From assembly GCA_963697345.1 (NCBI GenBank), contig CAVONS010000002.1, forward strand, positions 88,708 through 152,707: a DNA stretch of 64,000 bases, written 5' to 3'. Positions within the stretch are counted from its first letter, which is position 1. The number at the start of each line of letters is the position of its first letter. Shown here in pieces: positions 52,857 to 63,700 of this stretch. A model generated the notes under the pieces. That model worked only from the letters and a program-made list of their open reading frames with translations. It did not search any database and was not told the origin of the DNA. The stretch comes from Prado023 sp963697345. Lineage in GTDB: Bacteria; Actinomycetota; Actinomycetes; S36-B12; CAIYMF01. Both the position numbers and the translations under genes were made by a program.

Positions 52857-55800
52857 CTACCGCGCAGCCTCGTCCTTGGCCATGCCGCGCTCGAGGGCAT
52901 CGATCACGTAGGGGCGCAGGTCCTGGGCGGCGATGATCCGGTCCACCGATCCCATCTCGAGGGCACGCTGGATCGTGTGCACGGCATCGAACTCCCCGGC
53001 GGCCTCACCGAGCTTCTCGGACCGGACCTGATCGGTGATCTCGGCCAGCCGTGCCCGGCGCTCCGTGGCCTCGGCGCCGCTGGTGCCGGCCAGGAGCTTC
53101 TTCGCCGCGATCACCCGCGGATCGGCCTCGACCCGCGTGCGGACCTCGCGGGCGAACACGGTGGCCGCCGCTGGGGCGCCACCGATGACCGACGCGTAGG
53201 AGCCCTCGATCGCCACGACCTCCATCTGCGGGTTGAGCGCCTTGGAGAACACCACGAACGCACCACCGTGGTAGCGCGAGATGACGACGAACACGATGGG
53301 ACCGCGGAAGTTGGTCACCGCCCGGCCGATCTCCGCGCCGTACTCGAGCTGCCAGTGGCGCATCGACTCCGGTGAGCCGTCGAAGCCCGAGAGGTTGGCC
53401 AGGACCACGAGAGGGCGGTTGCCGCTGGCGGCGGTGACTGCACGGGCGGTCTTGCGCGAGGCCTGCGGGAACAGCGTCCCCGAGGTCCAGGACGGTGGGC
53501 CGTCCGCCGGGACGAAACCGCGGCGCGCGATCGGCCGGGACTCCAGGCCCAGCATGCACACCGAGATCCCACCGACCCGGGCGTCCCAGACGACGGAGTT
53601 CTCCCCACCGCGCCAGCGCTCCCAGCGCTCGAGGGGCTCGCTGTCACTGTCGGTGACCGCCCGCATGACCGAGCGGACGTCGAAGGGCTTCTTGCGCTCC
53701 GGGTTCGCCACCGCGGAGAACACGTCGCCCACCACCGAGAAGTCGCAGTCCGGGACTGCCGCGTGCGGGAAGGGCCGGACGTCGCGGTTGAGTGGGTCCC
53801 TGGTCGTGATGCGTCGGGGGAATCGCTCCCCAGGGGCGACGTAGGTGTGCTCGTAGTGCTGCAGGAGCACCTGGCAGGCATCGGCAAGGCTCGGCGCCCA
53901 GTACTGGGCCTGGCCGTTGGGGCCCATGACCCGCTCGTAGCCGCCGATGCCGAAGTTGTCATCGGCAGAGACCCCACCGGAGAAGTCCAGCGCCTGCTTG
54001 CCGGTCAGCACCATCGCGCTGGAGGGCGTCATGATCAGGATGCCCTTGGTGTGCAGCAGCATCGTGGCTTCTGCGTTCCAGTACGGCTGCCCGCCGACGT
54101 TGATGCCGGTGACGACGATGTTGATCTCGCCGCCCTCCTGGGTGAACTCGATGATGCGGCGCAGCGTGAGCGCGATCCAGTCCATGTTCTCGGTGCCGGA
54201 CTCCATGGAGATCAGGGCACCGGAGGACACCGCGAACCACTCGACGGGCACGTTCATCTCGGCGGCCAGGCGCAGGGCGGCATTGACGATCCGGCACTCC
54301 GGCTCCGCGAGGTTGCCCAGCCCCCGGGTCGGGTCGGACAGCATGGTGACCCGGGTCATGCCCTCGGGGTAGGCGTCGGTGTAGGTGGTGAGCAGCCCGA
54401 CCACGAGGTTGGAGCTGTTCAGCCCCGGCTCGCGATGGACCGGGATCAGGACCTCGCCGGACTCGTCGAGGTCGTGCTCGACGAAGTGTGCGGGCTTGAA
54501 CTTGCCCACGGTTCCCGGCGGCGGGGCGAACATGCGCAGGATCTCGAAGGGGTAGGGCACACCGAAGCGCTGGGCGGTCAGCACCTTCTGCCGGTAGCGG
54601 GTCAGCGGGCGCACGATGTCGTCGCGAGGCGCCTCCTCGGTGACCGTGACGGTCCGCTCGATGATGCCGTCGACGTTGAGCACGGTGGGACGCAGGGATC
54701 CGTCCGGCTGCAGCATGTCGGTGCGGATCACCACGAGCTCCAGCCCGGCGCCCCCGGCCAGCGGGATCATCATGTCCGCGAGGTCCGACCAGTTGTCCCG
54801 CGGCACGGACCACGGTGGGCGCACGAACAGGGTGATCCGATTGGCCTGCGGGCGCCCCCGCTCGGGGAAGGTGGCCCGTGCCCGGCGCATGGCGATGATG
54901 GCCTGCAGGCCCATCCGCTCGAGTGTGGGGTAGCCCGGCTGGCCGCCGCGGGAGTCGGGCACGACGGTCATGTCGCGCACCTCGGCCAGCGCGAAGAGGC
55001 GATGGTCCTTGGGGTTGTCGCGTGCCACTCCGTGGAACAGGTACACGTCCTCCATCGAGGGCAGCCGCGTCAGGTCGAAGTTCTCCAGGCGCCACAGTTC
55101 GAGCCGCTTGGCCAGCATCGGGTGCAGGTTGCGGTAGAAGTGGTCCTCGACCAGGTCGCCGCCCTCGCCCGTGCGGTAGGTGAAGTACTGGGTGGCGTTC
55201 TCCGGGTCCGTGTCGCTGGCGAGGCTCGACACGGTGACGTCCAGGCGCCAGATCGGGCGGCCGATGTCCAGGTCGGCCAGCTGCTCGGACAGTGCGCCGG
55301 CCAGGTCATCACCGTTCGGACTGCTCGTCGAGCGCCACGTCATGAGGTCCACGACGGGGTTGCGCTGGGGATCGACGTCCGCCATGTGCGCGGCGATGGC
55401 CGTGCCCACCGCGCTGATCTCCTCGAGCGGGGTGAACGCCAGGACCACGTGGATCGAGCGGTCCTCGAAGTCGTAGTCGGCGCAGCAGAGCAGGATCCCG
55501 TTGACGTCCACGATGCGGAGGTCGCGGATCGGGCGGGTGCGGTACCAGCGCCGGGCTCGGATCTCCAGCAGGACCCCGTGCAGGTCCCTGTTGGCCCCGC
55601 TGAGTCGGCGGCGCAGGAGCAGGTCACGCATCGGCTGCGGCGCCTCGACGAGCGCGGAGATCCGGTCGGCGCGCTCGGCGCGGTTCGGATCCTCGGCCAG
55701 GGCCTCGAGGTGGGCCTCCATGCGAGCCTGTGTGACCGCGCGCCCGGCCTCCACCGCTGGTTCGTCGATGAACCGGAACCGTGCGTCGCGGGACAGGTCG

Positions 55801-57785
55801 GCGATGCTCTCGAGCTGGCCCTGGGTCGAGGCGGTGAGGCGGTCGTAGCGGGAGCGGGCGGAGTCATCGACGAACGGCAGGATGCGGTCGCGGTAGCGCA
55901 GCCGGCGCTCGAGGATGCTGGACACCACTCGGGCGAGCTGGGGCCTCCGGGCCTGGGAGCCGAAGAGCAGCACGACTGCCTGCTCCAGCTCGGGATTTCG
56001 GTGCAGGTCCTCAACGCCGTAGCGGGCCAGCACCTTGGCCAGCCGCCGGCGCATGCGTGCGGGCAGGGCCACCCGATCGGGATCCAGCCACTGCATGTAG
56101 CCCAGGAGGTACTCCCGTGCCGTGGTCACGCCCCGGTCGGCCTGCGCACCGTCCTCGCGCGCTGACTGCCAGAGCAGGCCCAGGCTCGTGAACAGGTCGA
56201 TGAACGCGTCCTCGGCGGCCAGGAGCTTGGTGTCCCCGGCGCTGGCCCGGTTGGCGAAGGAGCGCTGTTCGGCCAGCAGCGCCGACAGGGAGCCGGGATC
56301 CAGCTCGTATCCCAGCAGGTAGCCCTCCAGCGCGGTGTAGACCCGCTCGAACGGGGGGCGCCCCGAGGTGTCGGCAAGGGCCATGCCCGAGAAGCTGACC
56401 CGGGCCCCGGTTCCCTGAGCGACGGCGCGGACCTCGTCGTCGACGGTGGCGGGCCGGATCATCACCAGCGGTGATCCGGCGTCGACCTGGGCGTTGGGCA
56501 GGACCTCCAACGAGGTGACCGTGCCCGCGAAGGGGGCGCGCAGCGTCGACTCCATCTTCATGGCCTCGACGACCACCAGCGGGTCCCCCTCGGCCACATC
56601 CTGCCCAGCCTCCACGGCCATCGAGACGATGAGGGCGGGCCACTGCGCCCGCACAGCGATCCCCTCGTCGCGTTCGACGTGGTGGGCCACCCCGTCGATC
56701 TCCAGCAGGCACCCGGTGCCGTGTGACGCGATGACGACGTGGTGCAGGCGACCAGCCGCTGTCACCTCCCACTCGAAGTCGTTCGTGCGCTCGATCGCCA
56801 GCTCTGCGACGGCGTCCCCGGCATCGATCCGGTAGGTCATCGGCCCGGTCTGGAAGACGCGCAGGACGTACTGCTGGCCGCAGCAGGACAAGCTCGTGGC
56901 CACTCCTGAGGCGTCCACCGGCTCCGGCCGGCCGCGGGCTGCGCGAGCGTGGAAGGCGGCACGCTGGGTCTCGCGCTGCGAGTCGCTGGCGCGGACGGCC
57001 GAGACCAGGATTGCGACGGGGTCCGGCGCGGGTGCCTCTGTGCCGCTCAGCGGGGAGCCTGCGATCTCCGCGCTGACCGCAGCGATCAGCGCGGTGCGGT
57101 TGGTGGCGGTGTCGGTGACCACGGCCGCGCACGTCGACAGGGCGTGGTGCATCCGGTTCAGGGCATGGGCACGGTCGCGACCGTGGGCGACCAGGCGCAG
57201 GACCACACCGGAGCCCACGGGGGCCCCCTCGGCGGCCACCTCAACGACTCGTACGCCGGCCCCGTGTGGAGTGCGCAGGTGCAGGAGGGTCGCGTCGTCA
57301 GGTGCGTCGGCAGCGAACAGGCGGGCCTCGATCGCATGGCCCAGCGGGATCAGCGCCTCCGTCGCGGACGTGTCGTCCCAGCCGTGCTCGCCCCTCGGGC
57401 TGCCTGCGTCCAGGTCGATCCCGAGCAGCTCCTCAGCCAGTGCCCAGCCGCCCAGACTGTCGACCTCCTCGGCCGGCGCCGGGCTCACGGTGACCTCCAC
57501 CGGGCGGTCCGTCGACCCGTCGGCAGGTGTCCCCGACAGGAGCAGGGCGACATCATGGCGCCCGGGTCCACGCCCGGCGGCGATGTCGCCGGCCACACCG
57601 GCAGCAGCAATGGCGGCCTCCGGATCGAGCGCAGGGGCCTCCACGAGACCCCACCTACCGGCCGATGAGGCGCCATGCATCGGCCGGCACGCGGGCAGGG
57701 CCCACACCTGTCCGGTGCTGTCGACGACGACCGGAACCTCGACGAGGTCCTGGTCCTGGGGTTCTGTTGTCTCGGGGGCGTCCAT
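52857..57785 (-). CDS. Multidomain acyl-CoA carboxylase, eukaryotic ACC-like, biotin carboxylase truncated
   Basis: A 1642-residue protein with eukaryote-like domain order. Residues 15-60 echo the middle of a biotin carboxylase ATP-grasp (VEVPVVVDSTGQVWAL) but its catalytic residues are lost. Residues 145-250 are a biotin carboxylase C-terminal domain (LGHAIEARLFAAD). Everything before, including the ATP-binding loop, is missing. The biotin carrier motif EAMKMES is near residue 410. A helical ACC central region follows to about 950, then beta and alpha carboxyltransferase domains (GGEINIVVTGINVGGQPYW in parts, SGGVSADDNFGIGGYERVMG in parts, ISRYHGGAFVVFSKAL). It cannot carboxylate biotin alone. 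The ATG at 57785 has GAGG upstream and lies 8 bases after the synthase stop, so they form one operon supplying malonyl-type extender units. Confidence 0.88.
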   Translation of the reverse strand: MDAPETTEPQDQDLVEVPVVVDSTGQVWALPACRPMHGASSAGRWGLVEAPALDPEAAIAAAGVAGDIAAGRGPGRHDVALLLSGTPADGSTDRPVEVTVSPAPAEEVDSLGGWALAEELLGIDLDAGSPRGEHGWDDTSATEALIPLGHAIEARLFAADAPDDATLLHLRTPHGAGVRVVEVAAEGAPVGSGVVLRLVAHGRDRAHALNRMHHALSTCAAVVTDTATNRTALIAAVSAEIAGSPLSGTEAPAPDPVAILVSAVRASDSQRETQRAAFHARAARGRPEPVDASGVATSLSCCGQQYVLRVFQTGPMTYRIDAGDAVAELAIERTNDFEWEVTAAGRLHHVVIASHGTGCLLEIDGVAHHVERDEGIAVRAQWPALIVSMAVEAGQDVAEGDPLVVVEAMKMESTLRAPFAGTVTSLEVLPNAQVDAGSPLVMIRPATVDDEVRAVAQGTGARVSFSGMALADTSGRPPFERVYTALEGYLLGYELDPGSLSALLAEQRSFANRASAGDTKLLAAEDAFIDLFTSLGLLWQSAREDGAQADRGVTTAREYLLGYMQWLDPDRVALPARMRRRLAKVLARYGVEDLHRNPELEQAVVLLFGSQARRPQLARVVSSILERRLRYRDRILPFVDDSARSRYDRLTASTQGQLESIADLSRDARFRFIDEPAVEAGRAVTQARMEAHLEALAEDPNRAERADRISALVEAPQPMRDLLLRRRLSGANRDLHGVLLEIRARRWYRTRPIRDLRIVDVNGILLCCADYDFEDRSIHVVLAFTPLEEISAVGTAIAAHMADVDPQRNPVVDLMTWRSTSSPNGDDLAGALSEQLADLDIGRPIWRLDVTVSSLASDTDPENATQYFTYRTGEGGDLVEDHFYRNLHPMLAKRLELWRLENFDLTRLPSMEDVYLFHGVARDNPKDHRLFALAEVRDMTVVPDSRGGQPGYPTLERMGLQAIIAMRRARATFPERGRPQANRITLFVRPPWSVPRDNWSDLADMMIPLAGGAGLELVVIRTDMLQPDGSLRPTVLNVDGIIERTVTVTEEAPRDDIVRPLTRYRQKVLTAQRFGVPYPFEILRMFAPPPGTVGKFKPAHFVEHDLDESGEVLIPVHREPGLNSSNLVVGLLTTYTDAYPEGMTRVTMLSDPTRGLGNLAEPECRIVNAALRLAAEMNVPVEWFAVSSGALISMESGTENMDWIALTLRRIIEFTQEGGEINIVVTGINVGGQPYWNAEATMLLHTKGILIMTPSSAMVLTGKQALDFSGGVSADDNFGIGGYERVMGPNGQAQYWAPSLADACQVLLQHYEHTYVAPGERFPRRITTRDPLNRDVRPFPHAAVPDCDFSVVGDVFSAVANPERKKPFDVRSVMRAVTDSDSEPLERWERWRGGENSVVWDARVGGISVCMLGLESRPIARRGFVPADGPPSWTSGTLFPQASRKTARAVTAASGNRPLVVLANLSGFDGSPESMRHWQLEYGAEIGRAVTNFRGPIVFVVISRYHGGAFVVFSKALNPQMEVVAIEGSYASVIGGAPAAATVFAREVRTRVEADPRVIAAKKLLAGTSGAEATERRARLAEITDQVRSEKLGEAAGEFDAVHTIQRALEMGSVDRIIAAQDLRPYVIDALERGMAKDEAAR

Positions 57786-57793
57786 GGTGGGCC

Positions 57794-60700
57794 TCAGTCT
57801 GTCATCACGGCACTGATCGGTGCCTGCACATCGTCGGCCAACGGCTGGGGGAGGACCACGGTTCGGTAGCCCTCCAGCCGGACTGCCACGGCTCCAGTTG
57901 CGTCAGTGACGACGCAGTCGAAACCGTCGGGTCCCTGCAGCGCCGAGACGGTGAGAGGTCCTTCGGCCGTCTCGCCGGCCGAGCCGAGCACGACCGCCCT
58001 GGTGACGTGCGTGGGCAGTGCCAGCCGTCCATCACGCCCGGCCTCCCAGAGGCCCGCAGCCTGGAAGCAGAGCTCGATCAGGCGAGGCGCCGCCTGCGTC
58101 GACTGGTCGCTGGGGGAGTGGTTCGCCGGCAGGTCCGGCGCGAACTGCGCGGCGGACCGGTCCCCAGCGCGCCAGGCGGAGCTCACGACCTGGTACGCCG
58201 GGCCGTGGAAGTACATCCGGTACACGTCGTCGGCCGCGACCTCTGCACCCTCCCGGGCGGGAGGATCCTCGTGCTGCACCCGCCGGGCCACTTCGGGTGA
58301 GCCGCACGCGGCCCGTGAAGTGGGTCGTGCGTGTGGGGGCATCGGAGCCGGGCAGCTGCCGCTCGGCCTCGATCCGGCACTCCGCGACGAGGTCGTCACC
58401 ATCGGGATGCAGCAGGGCACTGATCTCGATGCTGCGTGGTTCGTCGCGGTAGAACTTCAGCGGTGCGTGGAAGTCGACGTCCTCCACGCTGGCCAGCGCC
58501 CAGTCGGGCGACCAGGATCCTGGCGGCCTCGACCATGCCCTCGATGCCCATGACACCGGGGAGCAGGGCGGTGACTCGGTCACCGCGGTGGTCGTTGAGG
58601 AACGGCTGCTCCATCGGGTCGAGCGTCGTGCTGGACCACGAGGCCGTCGTTCACGCTGTCGCGGACGACCTCGCCGACCATCGGGCCGGCCGCGGCGCAG
58701 GCCTCGACGAACGTCTCGGGATCGATTCCGCCCGCCTCGTCGAACTCGGCAGCCATCATCCCCAGCGTTCCGGCAACCACGACCTCACCAGCGGGCGGAG
58801 CCGCTGGTCAGCTCGCGCCGGATCCACGCGATGCCCGCCTCAGGCGGCAGCATCTGAACTCCCGCGGCCTCCATGATCTTCGGGATCGAGCCGCGTGTGG
58901 CCATGCCGATGCCACCCCACGCAGTCCAGTCCAGGGCCAGCGCGCGGGTGTCGGGACGGGTCCGTGCGCATGCCGCTGGCGATGCGCACAGCAGGTCGTT
59001 GGCCGCCGCGTAGTCGGTCTGGCCCGGCGTTGCCGAACCGGCCGGCGACCGAGCTGAACGCCACGGTGGCGCCGATCGGCAGGTCGCCGGCGGCCTTCAG
59101 CAGGTTGAACCAGCCGTCGGCCTTGACGCCGAAGACGAGCTCGAACTCGGCGCGCTCCTTCTTGGCCAGGCCCTTGCTGATCTCCAGGCCGGCGGCGTGC
59201 AGCAGGACGTCGATGCGCCCGTGGGCGCTCGCGGATCTGCTCGACGATGGCGGCCACCGCCTCGCCGTCGCGCAGGTCGACGCAGTGGTAGATGCGCGGT
59301 CCCGCCCGCTGCCGTGACGGCCTCGATCGCCGACAGCGCGGAGGCCAGCCGCTCGAAGTGGGCCAGCTCCCTCTCGATGAGCACCGGCGTCGGCGCTCGC
59401 CGCGCGCGGCGATCTGCTCGGCGAGGTACCCTTCAGCGCGTCCGGGTCGGTCGGTAGCGACTGCAGCTCGGGGTCGTCGCGATCCGGGGATGCGGTCCAG
59501 GTCGAGCAGGTGGAACGTCCCGCCGGAGGCGGTGGCCAGGTCGGCCGTGATCGCCGAGACGATGCTGCCCGCGGCGCCGGTGATCAGGAAGACCGAGTCG
59601 CTGGCCAGCTCCATCGCGCCCGGTGGGGTGCGTCGACCGGGGGGAACGGCTGACGTCGCCAGCCCGACGCCCCAGCGCTGGCCGTCGACGTGGCCGATCT
59701 CGACGCAGCCGGGGTCGGACAGCGTCTCGTCGATCAGGACCTCTGCCAGCGCCGCGGTCTTGCGGCTGGCGCGGGAAGTCGACGGCCTTGACCAGGACGT
59801 CGGCGCGCTCGCGCTTGTAGGACTTGGCGAAGCCGACACGGTGCCACCGAGCGGCGCGGTCGCGCCGGCCTCGTCGTACCCGTGGTGCCCGCCGAGGCGG
59901 GTGCCGACGACGAGGAACGGCTTGGCGTCGATCACCTGGTGGAACAGCGCGTGCAGCGCGACGACGCGCCGGCGCAGTGCCTCGCGCCAGCAGGCGAGGT
60001 CCATGTCGCCCAGCGGGTCCCTCATCGTCGAGGGCGGGCAGCCAGTAGACGCCGGTCAGCGGTGCGTCGGCCGACCACTGCTCGACCTGCGCGAGCAGGT
60101 CGTCGGTGGCGGTGGCGGCAGCGACGGCGAGCACGTCAGCGCCGCGCCCGGTGAGCTTCTTGACCAGCGCTGCCGACACCGCCGTCGTCGAGGACGACCA
60201 GGATCCGCGCGCCTTCGCCGAGCTCGACGCCGGTCGGGGTGCACGCCGCCAGGGCGCGGGCGCAGGGCCGGGATCGGGACGCGCCGCGGCAGGGCGTCGA
60301 CGGCGGCGAAGTCGCCGACGAACTCAGCCGCGCTCGACGCGCGGAGCGGGGTGCGGCTGTCTGCGTGGCCGGCCGGGGTGCGCTGCGGCTGGGTCGACGG
60401 CGGCGGCTGTACGGGCTGGATGCCGGTCTTGTCGCGGACCCAGCCGATGACGTGGGTGAGGGTGGGGAAGTCGCGCAGGGCGAGGTTCTCGTCGCGTTCG
60501 ACGTTGAACCGTTCGCGGACGGCGGCGAAGACTTCGGCCTGCTTGACGGTGTCGACGCCGAGGTCGGCTTCGAGGTCCAGGTCGAGGTCGAGCAGCTCCG
60601 GCTGGGTAGCCGGTCATCTCGGCCACGATCCCGATGACGGCGTCGGTGACCTCGTCGGCGGCCGGGGTTGCCGGGCGGCGGGCGCTGGCGCGCCGGCGCG

Positions 60701-63700
60701 AGCTGCAGCAGCGGCCGGCGCGGCGGCGGGAGCAGCGGCTGCGGGTTGGATGCCGGTCTTGTCGCGGACCCAGCCGATGACGTGGGTGAGGGTGGGGAAG
60801 TCGCGCAGGGCGAGGTTCTCGTCGCGTTCGACGTTGAACCGTTCGCGGACGGCGGCGAACACTTCGGCCTGCTTGACGGTGTCGACGCCGAGGTCGGCTT
60901 CGAGGTCCAGGTCGAGGTCGAGCAGCTTCGGCGGGGTAGCCGGTCATCTCGGCCACGATCCCGACGACGGCGTCGGTGACCTCGTCAGCCGGCGGGTGGC
61001 GGCCGGGCGGCGGCGCGGCGGGGCGACTGGCGTGGCGGCGGGCTGGCGCGGCGGCCGGCGCGGCGGTGGCGGGCTTGGATGCCGGTCTTGTCGCGGACCC
61101 AGCCGATGACGTGGGTCAGGGTGGGGAAGTCGCGCAGGGCGAGGTTGTCGTCGCGTTCGACGTTGAACCGTTCGCGGACGGCGGCGAAGACTTCGGCCTG
61201 CTTGACGGTGTCGACGCCGAGGTCGGCTTCGAGGTCCAGGTCGAGGTCGAGCAGCTCCGCTGGGTAGCCGGTCATCTCGGCGACGATCCCGACGACGGCG
61301 TCGGTGACCTCGTCAGCCGCCGGAGCAGCGGCGGGGCGGTCGCGGCGACGGTGCTGCCGGTGCGGGGGCCCCGGCGACAGCGGCCGGCGCGGCTGTGGGC
61401 TGGATGCCGGTCTTGTCGCGGACCCAGCCGATGACGTGGGTGAGGGTGGGGAAGTCGCGCAGGGCGAGGTTCTCGTCCCGCTCGACGTGAACCGTCTCGC
61501 GGACGGCGGCGAAGACCTCGGCCTGCTTGACGGTGTCGACGCCGAGGTCGGCCTCGAGGTCCAGGTCGAGGTCGAGCAGCTCGGCGGGTAGCCGGTCATC
61601 TGCGGCGACGATCCCGACGACCTGGCGTCGGTGAGCTCGTCAGCCGGCGGCGCTGCGGCGGCGGTGCGGCGCCGCAGGGCCGCGGCGGGAGGGCCGGCAG
61701 CTGGCGCGGGCGCCGGGGCTGCGGTGACGGGCTGGATGCCGGTCTTGTCGCGGACCCAGCCGATGACGTGGGTCAGGGTGGGGAAGTCGCGCAGGGCACG
61801 TTGTCGTCGCGCTCGATGTCGAACCGTTCGCGGACGGCGGCGAACACCTCGGCCTGCTTGACGGTGTCGACGCCGAGGTCGGCCTCCAGGTCGAGGTCCA
61901 CGTCGAGCAGCTCCGGCGGGTAGCCGGTCATCTGCCGAGACGATGCCCACGACATCGGCGCCATCGGGTCGACAGCCGGCGCGGGGGCAGGCGGCCGCCG
62001 GGGCAGCGGCCGGCTGCGGGTGGCTGCCACGGGGCCGGCGCAGCGCCGCGAGCCGGCCGCGGGCCGGGCGTCGGCCTGGGGCCGCACGGGGCGCGGGCAG
62101 GCGCGGCGCGGGGAACAGCGGCCGTGCGGGGCAGCCCGGTGCACCGGCGATCCACGCGCAGCCGGCGGTGATCCACCTCGAGCTCGGCGCCGGTGCGACC
62201 GGCAGCCTCGGCCAGCCAGCGGTCCCACGCAGCCTGGTCGACGATCCGGTAGGAGTAGCCGAGCTCGCGGGTGCACGGCGCGCCCGTCGGGCATCGGCGT
62301 CCAGCGCAGCAGCGACATGGCGATCTGCGAGCCGAAGCCGGCCGCCAGCCGCAGGGCGTAGTGCACCGGGTAGGCGCCGCCGAGCGACAGGTTCAGCGTG
62401 CCCAGGTCCGGGTCGGGCTCCTTGTAGTTCGGGACCGGCGGAACGATCCCGGTCTCCAGGGCCTTGATGGCCACGACGTCCTCGATGCCGGCGCCCATCG
62501 CGTGGCCGGTGAAGCCCTTGGTGTTGGTGATCACGATGGAATCGGCGGCGGCGCCGAAGACGCGGCGCAGCGCGTTGATCTCCGCAGCCGCGGAGCCGCC
62601 GCGGGCCGGGGTGTAGGTCTCGTGGGAGACGAACACGGTCTGCGGGGCGATTGCGTGCGGTTGATCCCGCGCGCCTCGGCGGTGCGGACCAGGCCCTCCA
62701 TGATCTGGCCGACGTGGTCGACGTCGAGCCGGGTGCCGTGGAAGGCGCTGTTGGCGGTGGCGGTGGCGAGCACCTCGCAGATCGGCTGCAGGCCGCGCTC
62801 GCGCGCGGCCTCGGCTGCCTCCACCACGAGGGCGGCGGCGCCCATGCCCACGACCATCCCGTGGCGCCGGCGGTCGAACGGGGTGGCCACGTCGCTCACG
62901 ACGTCCTCGGTCGCAGCGGCACCGGTGGCCAGGAAGCCCGAGCCGACCCACGGCAGCAGCTCGTCGCTGGTGACGTCGTCGGCGGACACGACGATCACGC
63001 GGCGCGCGCGGCCGGTGCGGATCCAGTCCTCGGCCAGGGAGACGGCCTGGGTGGTGCTCGCGCAGGCAGCGTTGATCTGCGTGTTGGGCCCGCGGGCACC
63101 GATCAGCTCGGCGAACTGGGAGTGGCCCATGGCCAGGCAGCGGAAGATGAAGCGCCGGTCGTAGTCGAAGCGCTCGGTCTCCAGCAGGTGGCGCAGCTCG
63201 GCGATCTGGCGGTCCACCTCGGCGGCAGCCGGCTCGGCGCCGGTCATCCGGGCGCGGATGCCCTCGAGGGCGAGCAGCTGCTCGCGACGGCCGCGGTCGG
63301 TCATGTAGCGCTCGATGTCGTCGGCGAACTCGCCGTAGCCCGGGAAGGCCGAGGCGAAGATGACGCCGGTGTCGTCGCGCATCGACTCAGGCAGGCCCCA
63401 GCGGTCGGGCAGCATGGTGCCCAGGGTGGTGGTCCGGTAGCGCATGACCAGGGGGATGCCGGCGTCACGCAGGGCATCCAGGCCGGCCCCGATCGCCAGG
63501 CGGGTCGTGCGGTCCAGAGCGACGTCGCGTGCGGCCTCGACGCCGAACTCCTCGACGACGTCCAGGGGTGCGCCGCGACCAGCGAGCTTGATGACCTCGG
63601 ACTCGTCAGCGATCGTCTCGAACACGGGGTCCTACCCGGCCTTCTTGACCAGCCGCGTGATCCGCTTGTCCACCATCGCCTCGCGGAAGCGGTTCGGGAT

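Noticed and set aside
60415..61960. CRISPR-like or satellite array of regular repeats
   Set aside because: The repeat unit is about 330 bp, encodes ACP domains in a consistent frame, and lies between KS and KR domains of one gene.
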